A program made the position numbers and the translations under genes. The notes under the pieces are model-generated. The model was not told where the DNA came from. It was given only the letters and a program-made list of their open reading frames with translations, and searched no databases. A stretch of DNA of 64,000 nt from Microbacterium hibisci (GTDB taxonomy: Bacteria > Actinomycetota > Actinomycetes > Actinomycetales > Microbacteriaceae). The DNA is taken from contig NZ_JADIJC010000006.1 in the NCBI RefSeq assembly GCF_015278255.1, forward strand, positions 124,001-188,000, written 5' to 3'. Shown here piece by piece: positions 41,514-50,581 of the stretch. Every line of letters begins with the position of its first letter. Position 1 is the stretch's first letter.

Positions 41514-41546
41514 GAAGCGCCCGGCCTCACGCAGGCCGGGCGCTTC
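41514..41546. terminator. strong bidirectional terminator
   Basis: GAAGCGCCCGGCCT (41514-41527) and AGGCCGGGCGCTTC (41533-41546) form a perfect 14-bp stem with a 5-base loop, followed by GTTCGTTCC. It separates the convergent TPR and flotillin genes. The 178 bp before it, after the TPR gene, show no gene or clear signal. Confidence 0.85.
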
Positions 41547-41564
41547 GTTCGTTCCGGGGCCGTG

Positions 41565-43085
41565 TCAGCGGGCGGTGCCGAGCGCGGCGGCGGCATCCTG
41601 GGCGGCGTTCTTCGCGACGTCGCGAGCGCCGTCCGCGGCGGCCAGGGCGTCCGCGCCGGCTGTCTTCAGCGCGAACGCCTGCAGCAGGGTGTTGAGGTCG
41701 AGCCCGGTCAGGCCCTTCACGACCTCGGTGCCCTCGCCGAGCACGCGGCCGACGGTCTTCGTCATCTCGGCAGCGCCGTCGGTCGAGACGACCGTGAGCT
41801 TGTCGATCGACGCGATCGGCTCGGCCGCGGCGCGGACGATGTCGGGCAGGCGCGAGATGATCTCCTGCGCCAGCGCCGCCTCGCCGTACTTCTGCAGCGC
41901 GAGGGCCTTGGCGTCGGTCGACGCCGCCTCGGCGAGACCCTCGGCCTGGATCGCCGCGGCGCGGGCCTCGCCTTCGGCCTTGATACCGGCAGCGAGGGCG
42001 ACCTGCTTGTCGCGCTCGGCCTCGCCGGAGAAGCGCACCGCCGTCGCGGCGGCCTCGGCGTCCTGGACGGCTGCGACCTTGTTCGCCTCGGCGATCTTCG
42101 TGCGCTTGTAGGCGTCGGCCTCGGTGGCGGCGTTCGCGGCGTCACGCAGGGCGTTCGCGCGCTGCACCTCGGCGTAGGCCTGCGCTTCGGCGGGCTTGCG
42201 GATCTCGATGTCGAGGCGCTCCTGCGTCACGAGCGCCTGCTCGGTGAGCGCTTCGCGCTCCTGCACGGCGACGAGCTTGTCCTGCTCGGCGGTCGCCAGC
42301 TGACCCGACGCCTGCGCTTCGGCGTTCGCGCGGTCTGTCTCGGCTTTGATCGTGGCCTGCTTGAGGGCGAGGGCCTTCTGGCGCTCGGCGATCTGCTCCG
42401 ACGCCTCGATGCGCGCGAACTCGCTGGCACGGGACGCCTCGGCCTCGCTGATCTCGGCGACCTGGCGGGCGCGGGCCGCCTCGGCGCGGCCGAGGTTCGC
42501 GAGGTAGTCGCTGCCCGGCGTCGAGATGTCGCTGATGTTGAGCAGGTCGACCTGCAGACCCTGCTCGACGAGGTCGGCCTTCGTCTCGGCGACGACGCGG
42601 TCCGACAGGCTCTTGCGGTCGGAGATGATCTGCTCGATGGTCATGTCGCCGACGATCGAGCGCAGCGAGCCTTCGAGCGACTCCTTGATGATCTCGGTCA
42701 GGAGGTCCTGCTGCGACAGGAAGCGCTGCGCGGCGCGGCGCACCCCGTCTTCGGTACCCGACACCTTGAAGTTGATCGAGGCCTTGATGGCGATCTTGAT
42801 GCGGTTCTTGTCGACGCCCTCCACCGTGATGCCGATCTGGCGCTGCTCGAGCGAGATCGAGAAGCCCTGCTGGAGGATGGGCCAGACGAACGTGCGGCCG
42901 CCGATGACGACGCGCTGGCCGGAGCCGGTCTCGCCGGGTGCGGGACGGCCGGCCCCGCGGCCGACGATCACGAGCGCCTCGTTCGGGGGGACGCGGCGGA
43001 TGCGGCGGGCGATGAAGGTGATGAGCCCGAGCACCGCCACGATGAGGGCGACGACCGCGATGATCTGGATGAGTTCGTTCGTCAT
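41565..43085 (-). CDS. flotillin-like SPFH/band 7 membrane protein
   Basis: A 506-residue SPFH protein. A single N-terminal membrane segment (about 5-27) precedes the SPFH domain (PPNEALVIVGRG onward, to ~200). Residues ~205-370 are an Ala/Glu-rich coiled coil with repeated AEA/RAEAE patterns (EISEAEASRASEFARI), then a C-terminal region ending in a Gly/Ala tail. Flotillins scaffold membrane microdomains and regulate fluidity. ATG at 43085 begins at the membrane segment. The NfeD-like gene lies just upstream, the usual flotillin-NfeD pairing. Confidence 0.9.
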   Translation of the reverse strand: MTNELIQIIAVVALIVAVLGLITFIARRIRRVPPNEALVIVGRGAGRPAPGETGSGQRVVIGGRTFVWPILQQGFSISLEQRQIGITVEGVDKNRIKIAIKASINFKVSGTEDGVRRAAQRFLSQQDLLTEIIKESLEGSLRSIVGDMTIEQIISDRKSLSDRVVAETKADLVEQGLQVDLLNISDISTPGSDYLANLGRAEAARARQVAEISEAEASRASEFARIEASEQIAERQKALALKQATIKAETDRANAEAQASGQLATAEQDKLVAVQEREALTEQALVTQERLDIEIRKPAEAQAYAEVQRANALRDAANAATEADAYKRTKIAEANKVAAVQDAEAAATAVRFSGEAERDKQVALAAGIKAEGEARAAAIQAEGLAEAASTDAKALALQKYGEAALAQEIISRLPDIVRAAAEPIASIDKLTVVSTDGAAEMTKTVGRVLGEGTEVVKGLTGLDLNTLLQAFALKTAGADALAAADGARDVAKNAAQDAAAALGTAR

Positions 43086-43147
43086 GAACGACCTTTCTCG
43101 AGGGATGCCGCAACCCGGGGCTTCCCGGCCCTGGCTGCGGGTGGGTC

Positions 43148-43615
43148 TTACTCCGCGACGACCTTGACGCGGGTGCCGGTGTGCTCGACGACGCGGATGC
43201 GCGCGCCCTCGGCGATGGTGTCGTCGGCGTACGCGAGGCGCCGTTCCACTTCGTGCGGGCCGTCGAGACTGACCTCGCCGCCGGCCGGTGAGACCGTCGA
43301 GCGCGTCACCCCGGAGAGACCGAGAGCGGACGCCGGCACGCCGTCGGAGCTCTTGGTCAGCCGCTTCACGAAGACCACGGCGATGACGTAGGCGATGACT
43401 GCCAGCACGGCGGCGAGCACGTACGCCCAGAGCGTGTCGAGCCCGTTCGTGGCGGTGAGGGCGCCGGACGCCCCGAACACGACGGCCGCGATCCCCAGCG
43501 CGGTGCCCGAGATGGCGCCGTCGCCGATGTCGAAGTGGTCGAAGATGTCGCCGACGATGAGCGAGAGCAGCAGCACGGCGAGGCCGACGCCTCCGACGAT
43601 GAGGAAGGGCAGCAC
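43148..43615 (-). CDS. NfeD-like membrane protein
   Basis: A 155-residue short NfeD protein without the ClpP-like protease part. Three membrane segments lie at about 1-22, 45-65 and 70-90, and the C-terminal OB-fold part reads GGEVSLDGPHEVERRL and ends IRVVEHTGTRVKVVAE. It partners flotillins. GTG at 43615 has GGAG at 6 bases; an upstream frame without a good start was rejected. The flotillin gene begins 62 bp downstream. Confidence 0.85.
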   Translation of the reverse strand: MLPFLIVGGVGLAVLLLSLIVGDIFDHFDIGDGAISGTALGIAAVVFGASGALTATNGLDTLWAYVLAAVLAVIAYVIAVVFVKRLTKSSDGVPASALGLSGVTRSTVSPAGGEVSLDGPHEVERRLAYADDTIAEGARIRVVEHTGTRVKVVAE

Positions 43616-43779
43616 GGTGTCTCCAGGCGAGTGGGCGGATCCGGGCGGGTTCCCCCACCCTAGCGGGCCGTTGGGACTCGGCGTCCCGACTCCGGGGACT
43701 GTGGATAACGCGCGGAGCGGCGGCTGCGGCATCCGTCTCCGCGTCGCTCGTCGGCTCGCACCGGTGATTGACTGGAGCG

Positions 43780-44241
43780 GTGCGTCTGGAGCGGTGCGGT
43801 GTCAACGAGGTCCCGGCGCTGGCGGCGTTCCTGAGCGTGGCCGACCTCACGACCAGCGGACTCGACGGCGCCGGCGTGCGCCTGTGGCTGGAGAGTGACG
43901 AGCACGGCGCCGTCATCGGCAGCACCGGGTACGAGCTGAGCGGCGACGGCCGGCATGCGCTGATCCGCAGCGTCGCCGTCGGCTCTGCGCAGCGCTCACG
44001 TGGGCGGGGCAGCGCGCTGGCGCGATTCGCCCTCGAGCGCGCGGCGGCGGAGGGTGCGACGACGGCCTGGCTGTTCAGCCGTCGTTCGGGTCCGTTCTGG
44101 CAGAGCCTCGAGTTCGCTCCGGCCGACCGCTACGAACTCGCCCGGGTCCTGGCCGAGACCCACCAGGTGCGCCTGTTCCGGCAGACCGGCCAGCTCGACG
44201 GCGAGACGGCGTGGTCGAGGCCGCTCGAAGCGAGCCGATGA
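43780..44241 (+). CDS. GNAT acetyltransferase (ArsN2-like)
   Basis: A 153-residue GNAT enzyme. The acetyl-CoA motif is IRSVAVGSAQRSRGRGSALARF, and the pattern LSVADLTTSGL near the start with LFSRRSGPFWQSLEFAPADR resembles ArsN-type acetyltransferases that detoxify arsinothricin or related amino acids. No arsenic genes are adjacent, so the substrate is open. GTG at 43780 with GGAG close upstream is preferred over the TTG at 43768. Confidence 0.7.
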   Translation: MRLERCGVNEVPALAAFLSVADLTTSGLDGAGVRLWLESDEHGAVIGSTGYELSGDGRHALIRSVAVGSAQRSRGRGSALARFALERAAAEGATTAWLFSRRSGPFWQSLEFAPADRYELARVLAETHQVRLFRQTGQLDGETAWSRPLEASR

Positions 44242-44308
44242 GCGCTGGCGCGGCGTAGGGATCGGTGCCCCTGAGCGGATGGCGCGTGCAGTGCCGGGCC
44301 GACGGCCG

Positions 44309-44731
44309 TCACTCCGTGACGGTGTAGGCGGTGTCGCCGGTGTCGCCCGTGAGCACGCGGCGGTAATCGTCAGCCACGATCTCGCGCAGCACGTCGGCGT
44401 CGACCGCGTCGAGGTCTTTGAGATACAGGCAGCTCACGCCCGTCTCGTGCGGGCCCAGTCGTGCGAGTCGGTCGCCGTGGGCAGCGGTTCTCAGCGTGTA
44501 GAGCGTGGTGGATTCGCGCCGCGGGGCGAACGCCGCGATCGGGGCGTCGCCTTCCGTGCCTGCCGGAGAACGGTAGTGGCACGCCCCGAAGCCGATGATC
44601 GTGCCCCACAGCTCGGGCTCGCGGCCCGTGACCTCGCGCAGCAGCTCGATCATCGCGACCGCGTCGCGCTGCCGCTTCGCCGGCTTCACGCCGGCGACGA
44701 ACTCGTCGACATCGCCCCCGGTCTTGCGCAT
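44309..44731 (-). CDS. DUF1801 domain protein
   Basis: A 140-residue YdhG-like DUF1801 protein. RQRDAVAMIELLREVTGREPELWG and GFGACHYRSPAGTEGD are the family blocks. The function of the family is unknown; the fold is related to frataxin-like or iron-binding proteins only by suggestion. ATG at 44731 overlaps the stop of the HhH-GPD gene by one base (TGATG), so the two are coupled. Confidence 0.8.
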   Translation of the reverse strand: MRKTGGDVDEFVAGVKPAKRQRDAVAMIELLREVTGREPELWGTIIGFGACHYRSPAGTEGDAPIAAFAPRRESTTLYTLRTAAHGDRLARLGPHETGVSCLYLKDLDAVDADVLREIVADDYRRVLTGDTGDTAYTVTE

Positions 44732-45312
44732 CAGACTCCGCCGCCCCCGCTCTTGGCCTCGGCCTTCATCGCGCGCTTGTGCTCGCGCACCTTCGTGAGC
44801 GACTCGGGCGAGACGATGTCGGCCACGCTGCGGAACGACCCCTCTTCGCCGTACGCGCCCGCGGCCTCGCGCCACCCCGCCCCGCTGTAGCCGTACTGCT
44901 TGCCCAGCAGGGCGAGGAAGATCTTCGCCTTCTGCTCGCCGAACCCCGGCAGGGTCTTGAGGCGCTTCAGCACCGTCGCGCCGTCCGGGTAGTCGCGCGT
45001 CCAGATGGCCGCCGCGTCGCCGTCCCAGTCCTGGTCGACCGCCGCGCAGAGCGCCTGTACGCGGGCGGCCATCGACCCCGGGAAGCGGTGGACGGCGGGC
45101 GTCGCCTTGAACAGCTCGATCAACGCCTCCGGATCGAACGTGGCCAGGGCCGCGGCATCCAACGTCCCCGCCCGCTCCGAGATCTTGAGGGGACCGGCGA
45201 ACGCGGTCTCCATCGCGACCTGCTGGTCGAGGAGCATCCCGATGAGGAGGGCCAGCGGGTCGTCGGTCAGCAGGCGGTCGGCGGCGGCGTCGCCCGTGAT
45301 GTGGAGCGTCAT
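44731..45312 (-). CDS. HhH-GPD family protein
   Basis: A 193-residue protein of the helix-hairpin-helix base-excision superfamily. The N-terminal block LLIGMLLDQQVAMETAF matches the small actinobacterial HhH-GPD-type proteins, and the hairpin reads LKTLPGFGEQKAKIF (about 120-134). The helix after the hairpin runs ALLGKQYGYSGAGWREAAG with no aspartate at the usual catalytic place, so DNA glycosylase activity is doubtful. It may bind DNA. ATG at 45312 is preceded by GAGACT, a weak leaderless -10. Confidence 0.75.
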   Translation of the reverse strand: MTLHITGDAAADRLLTDDPLALLIGMLLDQQVAMETAFAGPLKISERAGTLDAAALATFDPEALIELFKATPAVHRFPGSMAARVQALCAAVDQDWDGDAAAIWTRDYPDGATVLKRLKTLPGFGEQKAKIFLALLGKQYGYSGAGWREAAGAYGEEGSFRSVADIVSPESLTKVREHKRAMKAEAKSGGGGV

Positions 45313-45399
45313 GGCCTCAGTCTCCCACTCGCGCGTCGCGCGTGGGACGCGAGCCCGGGAGCGATGGAACCCGGTGCCGCGCCGAGATCGGCGTTCGGT

Positions 45400-45405
45400 T
45401 AGGTT
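45400..45405 (+). promoter_or_regulatory. -10 element of the ABC transporter operon
   Basis: TAGGTT at 45400-45405 is a plausible -10 with a leader of about 40 bases and GGAGG 9 bases before ATG 45452. Confidence 0.45.
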
Positions 45406-45451
45406 TGCTCCAGACCCGTCAGCGCCGATCGAACCGCGGAGGACCGAGCTC

Positions 45452-47839
45452 ATGCCCGATCGCCGCGCGCCGTCGCCGACGCGACTGCTCAGGCAGCGGG
45501 CGTGGGCGCGCGCAGGGCTGCTGGCGAGTGCGGCAGCGACCGTCGCGGTGGCCGTGGCGACGGTGTCGGTCGTGATCGCGTGGCTCGAGCGGGCGGTGGC
45601 GCTCGCGGGCGATCCGGCGCCGCCCGGCGTGTCGGCCGACGAGGTGGCCGCACAGGCACGCGCGGGGGCCGCCGATCTCTCCTCGGCCGCCCCGGCACTG
45701 GTGATCCTGGTCGCGCTCCTCGCCGGAACCGCGGTCGCGCAGCTCGCGCGCCTCGTCGCCGCCGCCCGCGAGCACGAGACGGCGACGATCCGTGCGCGCG
45801 GCTTTTCGCGCAGTCAGGCCGCGGTGACGGATGCCGCGGAAGGCGTCGTGGTCGCGCTCGTGGGCACGGTGGTCGGCGTCGTCCTCGCCGTCGGGCTCGC
45901 GATCGCGCTCGGTGCGGAACCGGCCGGCGCGCTCGCGTCGTGGCCGTGGGTGCTCGCCACCGCCGTCGTGCTCGCGGCCGTCTTCGCGATCGCGCTCCGC
46001 CGGGGCGAGGGCCGCCGCACGACCACCCGCGCAGCCCGCGCGACCACCGCGGCCCTCATCGTCGTCGTGCTCCTCGCCTCCGCGCTCGTCGTGTGGCAGC
46101 TGCCGCTCGCTCGCGGAGCGGGCTTCGACCCGATCGTCGCGGTCGCCCCCGCAGTGGTGCTCCTCGCGGCGGCGCTCGTGGCGCTCGCGGTCTTCGGTGC
46201 GGCGGCCGCCGCGTGGGCACGTCCTGCCGCCGGCTTCCCCTCGCTGCAGCCCGGGTATCCCGCCCGGCAGGTGGCGCGCCGCATCCCGATCTACGCCGTC
46301 GCCGTGCTGCTCGTCGCGCTCACTGTCGCCCAGGCCGTCTTCGCGTCCGCGTACAGCGCGACGTGGAGCGCGATGGTGACCGACTCCGCCGCCGTGCGTG
46401 CGGGCGCCGACCTGCGCGTCGACATGTCGCCGCAGTATGCGAACCCCGCGCACGTCGCGGCGGCGGCGTCCGTCGCCGGCGTCGAGGCGTCTGCCCCCGC
46501 CTCGGTGGAGGAGGTCGAGATCGGCGACGCCGACGCCGAGCTCGTCGCCGTGCCGACGACGGGGATCGACGCGGTCGTGACCTCGGCCGGCGGCCTCGTC
46601 GACAAGGCCGCGCTCGAGGCCACCGCCTCGCCCGACACCGCTGGACCCGACACTGCCGCTTCGGGCGCGGCGGTGACAGCCGACCCTGTGCCTCTCGGCG
46701 AGAATGCGACGGCGCTCCGCGTGACCGCTCGGGCAGATTCGTCGGGTACTGGCCGCGCCCGCTTCGGGATCGTCGCGCTGCTGCTCGACGCGGCCGGCAC
46801 GCCGGAGGATGTGCTGCTCGAGGGCGAGCTGCAGGCGAACGACGACGACTCGACGACCCTCGTGGCGGAGGCGCCGCTGCCCGAGGGCACCGCCCCCTGG
46901 CGGCTGCTCGCGGTCGCGGCCTTCCGTGACCAGGCCGTGACGACGTCGGTGACCGTCGAGTCGGTCGAGGCGGTGGACGGCGATCCGCTCGACATCCGGG
47001 CCGAGGCCGAGTTCCCGGGCGGGGTGAACGACGTCATCGTGTGGGTCGCCGACGGCGGGGCCCCCGACGGTGAGCCCGGCCCCGTGACCGCCGTCGTCAC
47101 ATCCGCCCTCGCGGATCATCTCGGCATCGGGCCGGGAGACGCCTTCGAGTTCCGCTACGCCGGAAGCGGGCGCCGCGGTGACGCGGTCGTCTCGTCGATC
47201 GCCGACGTCGTGCCCGGCGCGTCGTCCGATCTGGCGTTCTTCGCGCCGCTCGAGAACGTGCTCGTGTCGCAGCTGCAGCGCGATCCGACGTTCGTCGCGC
47301 CGAACTCGGTGTGGTCGGCCGGCGATCCCGGGGCCGACGTCGCGATGAGCGCGGCCCTCGACGATCGCCCGGTCGCGACGGCGGCGCCGGGCGTCGCGGC
47401 GGAGGTCACGCACGCCCTGGTGCCGGGCTGGTGGATCGCCACCGCGGGCGCCATGGCGCTGTCGCTGGTCGCGGCGTTCGCGATCGTGCAGACCCTCGCG
47501 ATCGCGCGCGGCCGCGAGCTCGGGGTGCTGCGTGCCCTGGGCATCCGGTCCGCGACACAGGGCCGCATGCGTGCGGCCGAGCTCGGCGGCGTCTTCGGCG
47601 CCGCCCTCGTGCTCGGCGCGGTGTCGGGCGCGCTCGCATCGTGGCTGATCGTGCCGTCGCTCGTGCGGGCCGTGACCCCCGGCATCCTGTCCGCCGCGGG
47701 CGGCATCTCGTTCGCGTGGGCGCCTCTCGGGGCGGCGGTGGCCGTGCTCGTGGCGGGGCTCGCCGTCGTGGTCGTCGCGGTCGCCATGAGCGTGTCGCGC
47801 GCCGCCCGCACCAGCACGGTGGGGGAGGAATCCCGATGA
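45452..47839 (+). CDS. ABC transporter permease, FtsX/MacB type (first)
   Basis: A 795-residue membrane protein. An N-terminal helix (~15-40), further helices in the first 290 residues, a large extracytoplasmic domain (about 310-660) and three C-terminal helices (about 665-690, 715-740, 755-780) with the cytoplasmic signature AIARGRELGVLRALGIRS typical of FtsX-like permeases. It should form, with the next gene, a heterodimeric MacB-like exporter powered by the two downstream ATPases. ATG at 45452 has GGAGG upstream. Its stop overlaps the second permease by 4 bp. Confidence 0.85.
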   Translation: MPDRRAPSPTRLLRQRAWARAGLLASAAATVAVAVATVSVVIAWLERAVALAGDPAPPGVSADEVAAQARAGAADLSSAAPALVILVALLAGTAVAQLARLVAAAREHETATIRARGFSRSQAAVTDAAEGVVVALVGTVVGVVLAVGLAIALGAEPAGALASWPWVLATAVVLAAVFAIALRRGEGRRTTTRAARATTAALIVVVLLASALVVWQLPLARGAGFDPIVAVAPAVVLLAAALVALAVFGAAAAAWARPAAGFPSLQPGYPARQVARRIPIYAVAVLLVALTVAQAVFASAYSATWSAMVTDSAAVRAGADLRVDMSPQYANPAHVAAAASVAGVEASAPASVEEVEIGDADAELVAVPTTGIDAVVTSAGGLVDKAALEATASPDTAGPDTAASGAAVTADPVPLGENATALRVTARADSSGTGRARFGIVALLLDAAGTPEDVLLEGELQANDDDSTTLVAEAPLPEGTAPWRLLAVAAFRDQAVTTSVTVESVEAVDGDPLDIRAEAEFPGGVNDVIVWVADGGAPDGEPGPVTAVVTSALADHLGIGPGDAFEFRYAGSGRRGDAVVSSIADVVPGASSDLAFFAPLENVLVSQLQRDPTFVAPNSVWSAGDPGADVAMSAALDDRPVATAAPGVAAEVTHALVPGWWIATAGAMALSLVAAFAIVQTLAIARGRELGVLRALGIRSATQGRMRAAELGGVFGAALVLGAVSGALASWLIVPSLVRAVTPGILSAAGGISFAWAPLGAAVAVLVAGLAVVVVAVAMSVSRAARTSTVGEESR

Positions 47840-50577
47840 GCCGCCGCGTGTCGACCCGCGCGCTGGTCGCCCATCACGTCCGGTCGCACGCCGGGGGCGG
47901 TGCGATCGTCGCACTGCTCGTCTTCGTGCTCGCCGTGCTCGCCACGGCGGTGCCCGCGGCGCTGAGCGCGGTGGGCGATGCGACGCTGCGCGACCGCCTC
48001 GACAGCGTCTCGCCCACGCTCCGAGACGTCGTCTCCGACAACGTCTCGGGCACCGCGTTCCCGCAGCTCGGCACGGAACCGTACCTCGAGCCGCCGACGA
48101 CGGAGCAGATCTGGGGCGGGTTCGCGGCCTCCGTCGAAGACATCCGCGCCGGCGCCGACGCGCCCCTGCCCGACGTGCTCGCACCGGGCCGCATGGTCAC
48201 GCGCAATGCCGACAACCCGCTCCTCGGCGGCGACGGCACGCAGGCGGCGACGATCGCGTTCGATCCCGGGTACGAGGACGAGATCCGCATCGTGGAGGGA
48301 CGGATGCCGGAGCCCGCGGTGAGCTATCTCGCCGATCCGGCCGACGCCGACGAGGGCGAACTGCCGATCCTCAACCGCATCGAGATCGTGCTCTCGGAGG
48401 ACTCCGCCGCGGAGCTGGAGTGGACCGTGGGCGAAGTGAGGTCGGTGGGCCACTTCGAAGCCCCTGTCGAACTCGTGCTCGTCGGCCTGTTCGAAGCCGT
48501 CGACCCCGACTCGGAGTACTGGGATCACGTCACCTCGGTGCTCGAGCCCTTCGTCTTCGACGACGGCAACTCGCCGCGCCGGGTGACCGGCACGGCGTAC
48601 GCGCACCCGGCGTCGCTCGTCTCGGCCGGGCTCGGCGACCGCCGTTCGACCCTCGTCTGGTACCCCGCCGACACCGCGCGCATCGACGGCGACAACGCCG
48701 AGAAGACGGTCGCCGCACTCAACCGGCTGACTGCGGTGTCGCACCCGATCGGGACCATGGACCAGGGCCCGGGCCTGCTGAGCCTGCGGTTCGACGCCGA
48801 TGTCACGGCCGCCATCGAGTCCGCGCTCGCCCAGCAGCGGTCGACGGCAGGCCTCATCGCGATGCTCGTGGCGGGTCCGGTCGGGGTGGCCGTCGCCGTC
48901 CTCGTGCTCGGCTGCCGGCTGATCCTCGAGGGACGCCGCCCCAGCCTGCGGCTGCTCTCGGCGCGCGGCGCGTCGCTCGGGCAGCTGCGGGGACTGCTCG
49001 CCACCGAGGGCGTGCTCGTCGGCGTCCTGCCCGCGCTGATCGGATCGACGGCCGTCGTCATCGTCGGCGCGCTGGCGTTCGGCGCCGCGCCTAGCGCCGG
49101 CGGCGTCGCCACCGCGATCGTCGCCGGGGCCGCACCCGTGGTGATCCTGCTGGTGCTCGCGCCCGCGGCCGCCGAACGACAGGTGCGGACCGACCTGGGC
49201 CTCCACGGCTCGCGGGTGCGGATCATCGCCGAGGCGGTCGTCGCGGGGCTCGCCGCGACCGCGCTCGTGCTGCTGTTCGTCCGGGGCTACAGCGACGGAG
49301 TCGATGTGCTGCTCGCGGCGACGCCGCTGCTCCTGGCGCTCGTCGCGTGCCTCCTGACCATCCGCCTGTACCCGCTGCCGCTCGCCGCGGCGCACGCGCG
49401 AGCGCGCGCCGGTGCAGATCTCGACGCCTTCCTCGGCTCGGCGCGGGCACTGCGCGAGCCGACCCTCGGTGTCACGCCGGTGCTCGCACTCGTGGTCGGA
49501 CTGTCGGTCGCGATGTCGTCGGCGGTGCTGCTGTCGACGCTGCAGGCGGGCGTCTCGGAAGCGTCGCGAGCCCAGGTCGGCGCGGACATGAGCGTGCAGG
49601 GTGCGCTGTTCACGCGGGACCAGGTCGACCGCGTCGGCGAGGTCGACGGGGTCGACCTCGCGACGGCCGTCTCGGGCGCTGACGCTGCGACGATCGTCAT
49701 CGACGGCGTGCGCGAGAACACCTCCGTCTTCGTGGTCGACGCGGCCGACCTCCGCGCCGTCCAGGGCGACGGACCCGGCATGCTGCCGCCCGGGGTCACG
49801 CTCGAGCCGGTCGCGGACGGGCCGATGCCGCTGGTCGCATCGGGAGACGCCGCCGATCTGATCGGCGACGCCGACGACCTGAGCCTCGACGGCGTCGATG
49901 CGCAGCTGGTGGGCGTGACCCGCGGCCCCGTGCCGATCGGCGCACGGGCGAACTGGGTCGCGATCGACGCGTCGTACGCCGAAGACGTGCTCGGGCGCGA
50001 CCCCAGCGACCGCACGATCCTGGTGAGCCTCGACGAGGGGGCCGAGACGGATGCCGTCGATGCGGCGCTGCGCGAGGTGCTCGGGCCGACGGTCCGCATC
50101 GAGACGGCCGCCGACGTCGCGACCTTCATCCAGTCCGGACCGGCCGTACAGGGAGTGCGCTGGGCCCTGCTCCTCGCGACCGGCGTCGCGGCGCTCCTCA
50201 GCGCACTCGCGATCGTCATGACGCTCGCTCTCGCTGCCGGCCCCCGCGCCCGCCTGCTCGCGCTGCTGCGGACTCTCGGTGCACCGCGGCGCTCGTCGTC
50301 CTCGCTCGCCCTGTGGGAGATCGGCCCGCCGGCGGCGGCCGCCGTGATCGCGGGCACCGTCTTCGGAGCCATCATCCCGCTGGTCGTGATGGCGGCCGTC
50401 GACCTGCGGCCGTTCACCGGATCGTCCGAGGCGCCGGCGTACGCGATCGATCCTGGAATCCTCCTCTTGACGGTCGGAGGATTCGTCGCCCTCGCGGTGG
50501 TGCTGACCGCGATCGCCCTGCTCGTCTCCCGCCGCGTGCGCGCCGCGGGAGCGCTGCGCACGGTGGAGGAAGGATAG
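47836..50577 (+). CDS. ABC transporter permease, FtsX/MacB type (second)
   Basis: A 913-residue permease. An N-terminal helix (~22-45), an extracytoplasmic domain (~50-320), a central set of helices (~340-520), a second periplasmic-like domain (~540-770) and C-terminal helices (~785-905). The loop RARLLALLRTLGAPRRS fits the FtsX domain. The duplicated layout makes it a long permease with two FtsX cores. ATG at 47836 overlaps the previous stop in ATGA. The substrate is unknown; such exporters handle lipids, peptides or antimicrobials. Confidence 0.83.
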   Translation: MSRRVSTRALVAHHVRSHAGGGAIVALLVFVLAVLATAVPAALSAVGDATLRDRLDSVSPTLRDVVSDNVSGTAFPQLGTEPYLEPPTTEQIWGGFAASVEDIRAGADAPLPDVLAPGRMVTRNADNPLLGGDGTQAATIAFDPGYEDEIRIVEGRMPEPAVSYLADPADADEGELPILNRIEIVLSEDSAAELEWTVGEVRSVGHFEAPVELVLVGLFEAVDPDSEYWDHVTSVLEPFVFDDGNSPRRVTGTAYAHPASLVSAGLGDRRSTLVWYPADTARIDGDNAEKTVAALNRLTAVSHPIGTMDQGPGLLSLRFDADVTAAIESALAQQRSTAGLIAMLVAGPVGVAVAVLVLGCRLILEGRRPSLRLLSARGASLGQLRGLLATEGVLVGVLPALIGSTAVVIVGALAFGAAPSAGGVATAIVAGAAPVVILLVLAPAAAERQVRTDLGLHGSRVRIIAEAVVAGLAATALVLLFVRGYSDGVDVLLAATPLLLALVACLLTIRLYPLPLAAAHARARAGADLDAFLGSARALREPTLGVTPVLALVVGLSVAMSSAVLLSTLQAGVSEASRAQVGADMSVQGALFTRDQVDRVGEVDGVDLATAVSGADAATIVIDGVRENTSVFVVDAADLRAVQGDGPGMLPPGVTLEPVADGPMPLVASGDAADLIGDADDLSLDGVDAQLVGVTRGPVPIGARANWVAIDASYAEDVLGRDPSDRTILVSLDEGAETDAVDAALREVLGPTVRIETAADVATFIQSGPAVQGVRWALLLATGVAALLSALAIVMTLALAAGPRARLLALLRTLGAPRRSSSSLALWEIGPPAAAAVIAGTVFGAIIPLVVMAAVDLRPFTGSSEAPAYAIDPGILLLTVGGFVALAVVLTAIALLVSRRVRAAGALRTVEEG

Positions 50578-50581
50578 GACC

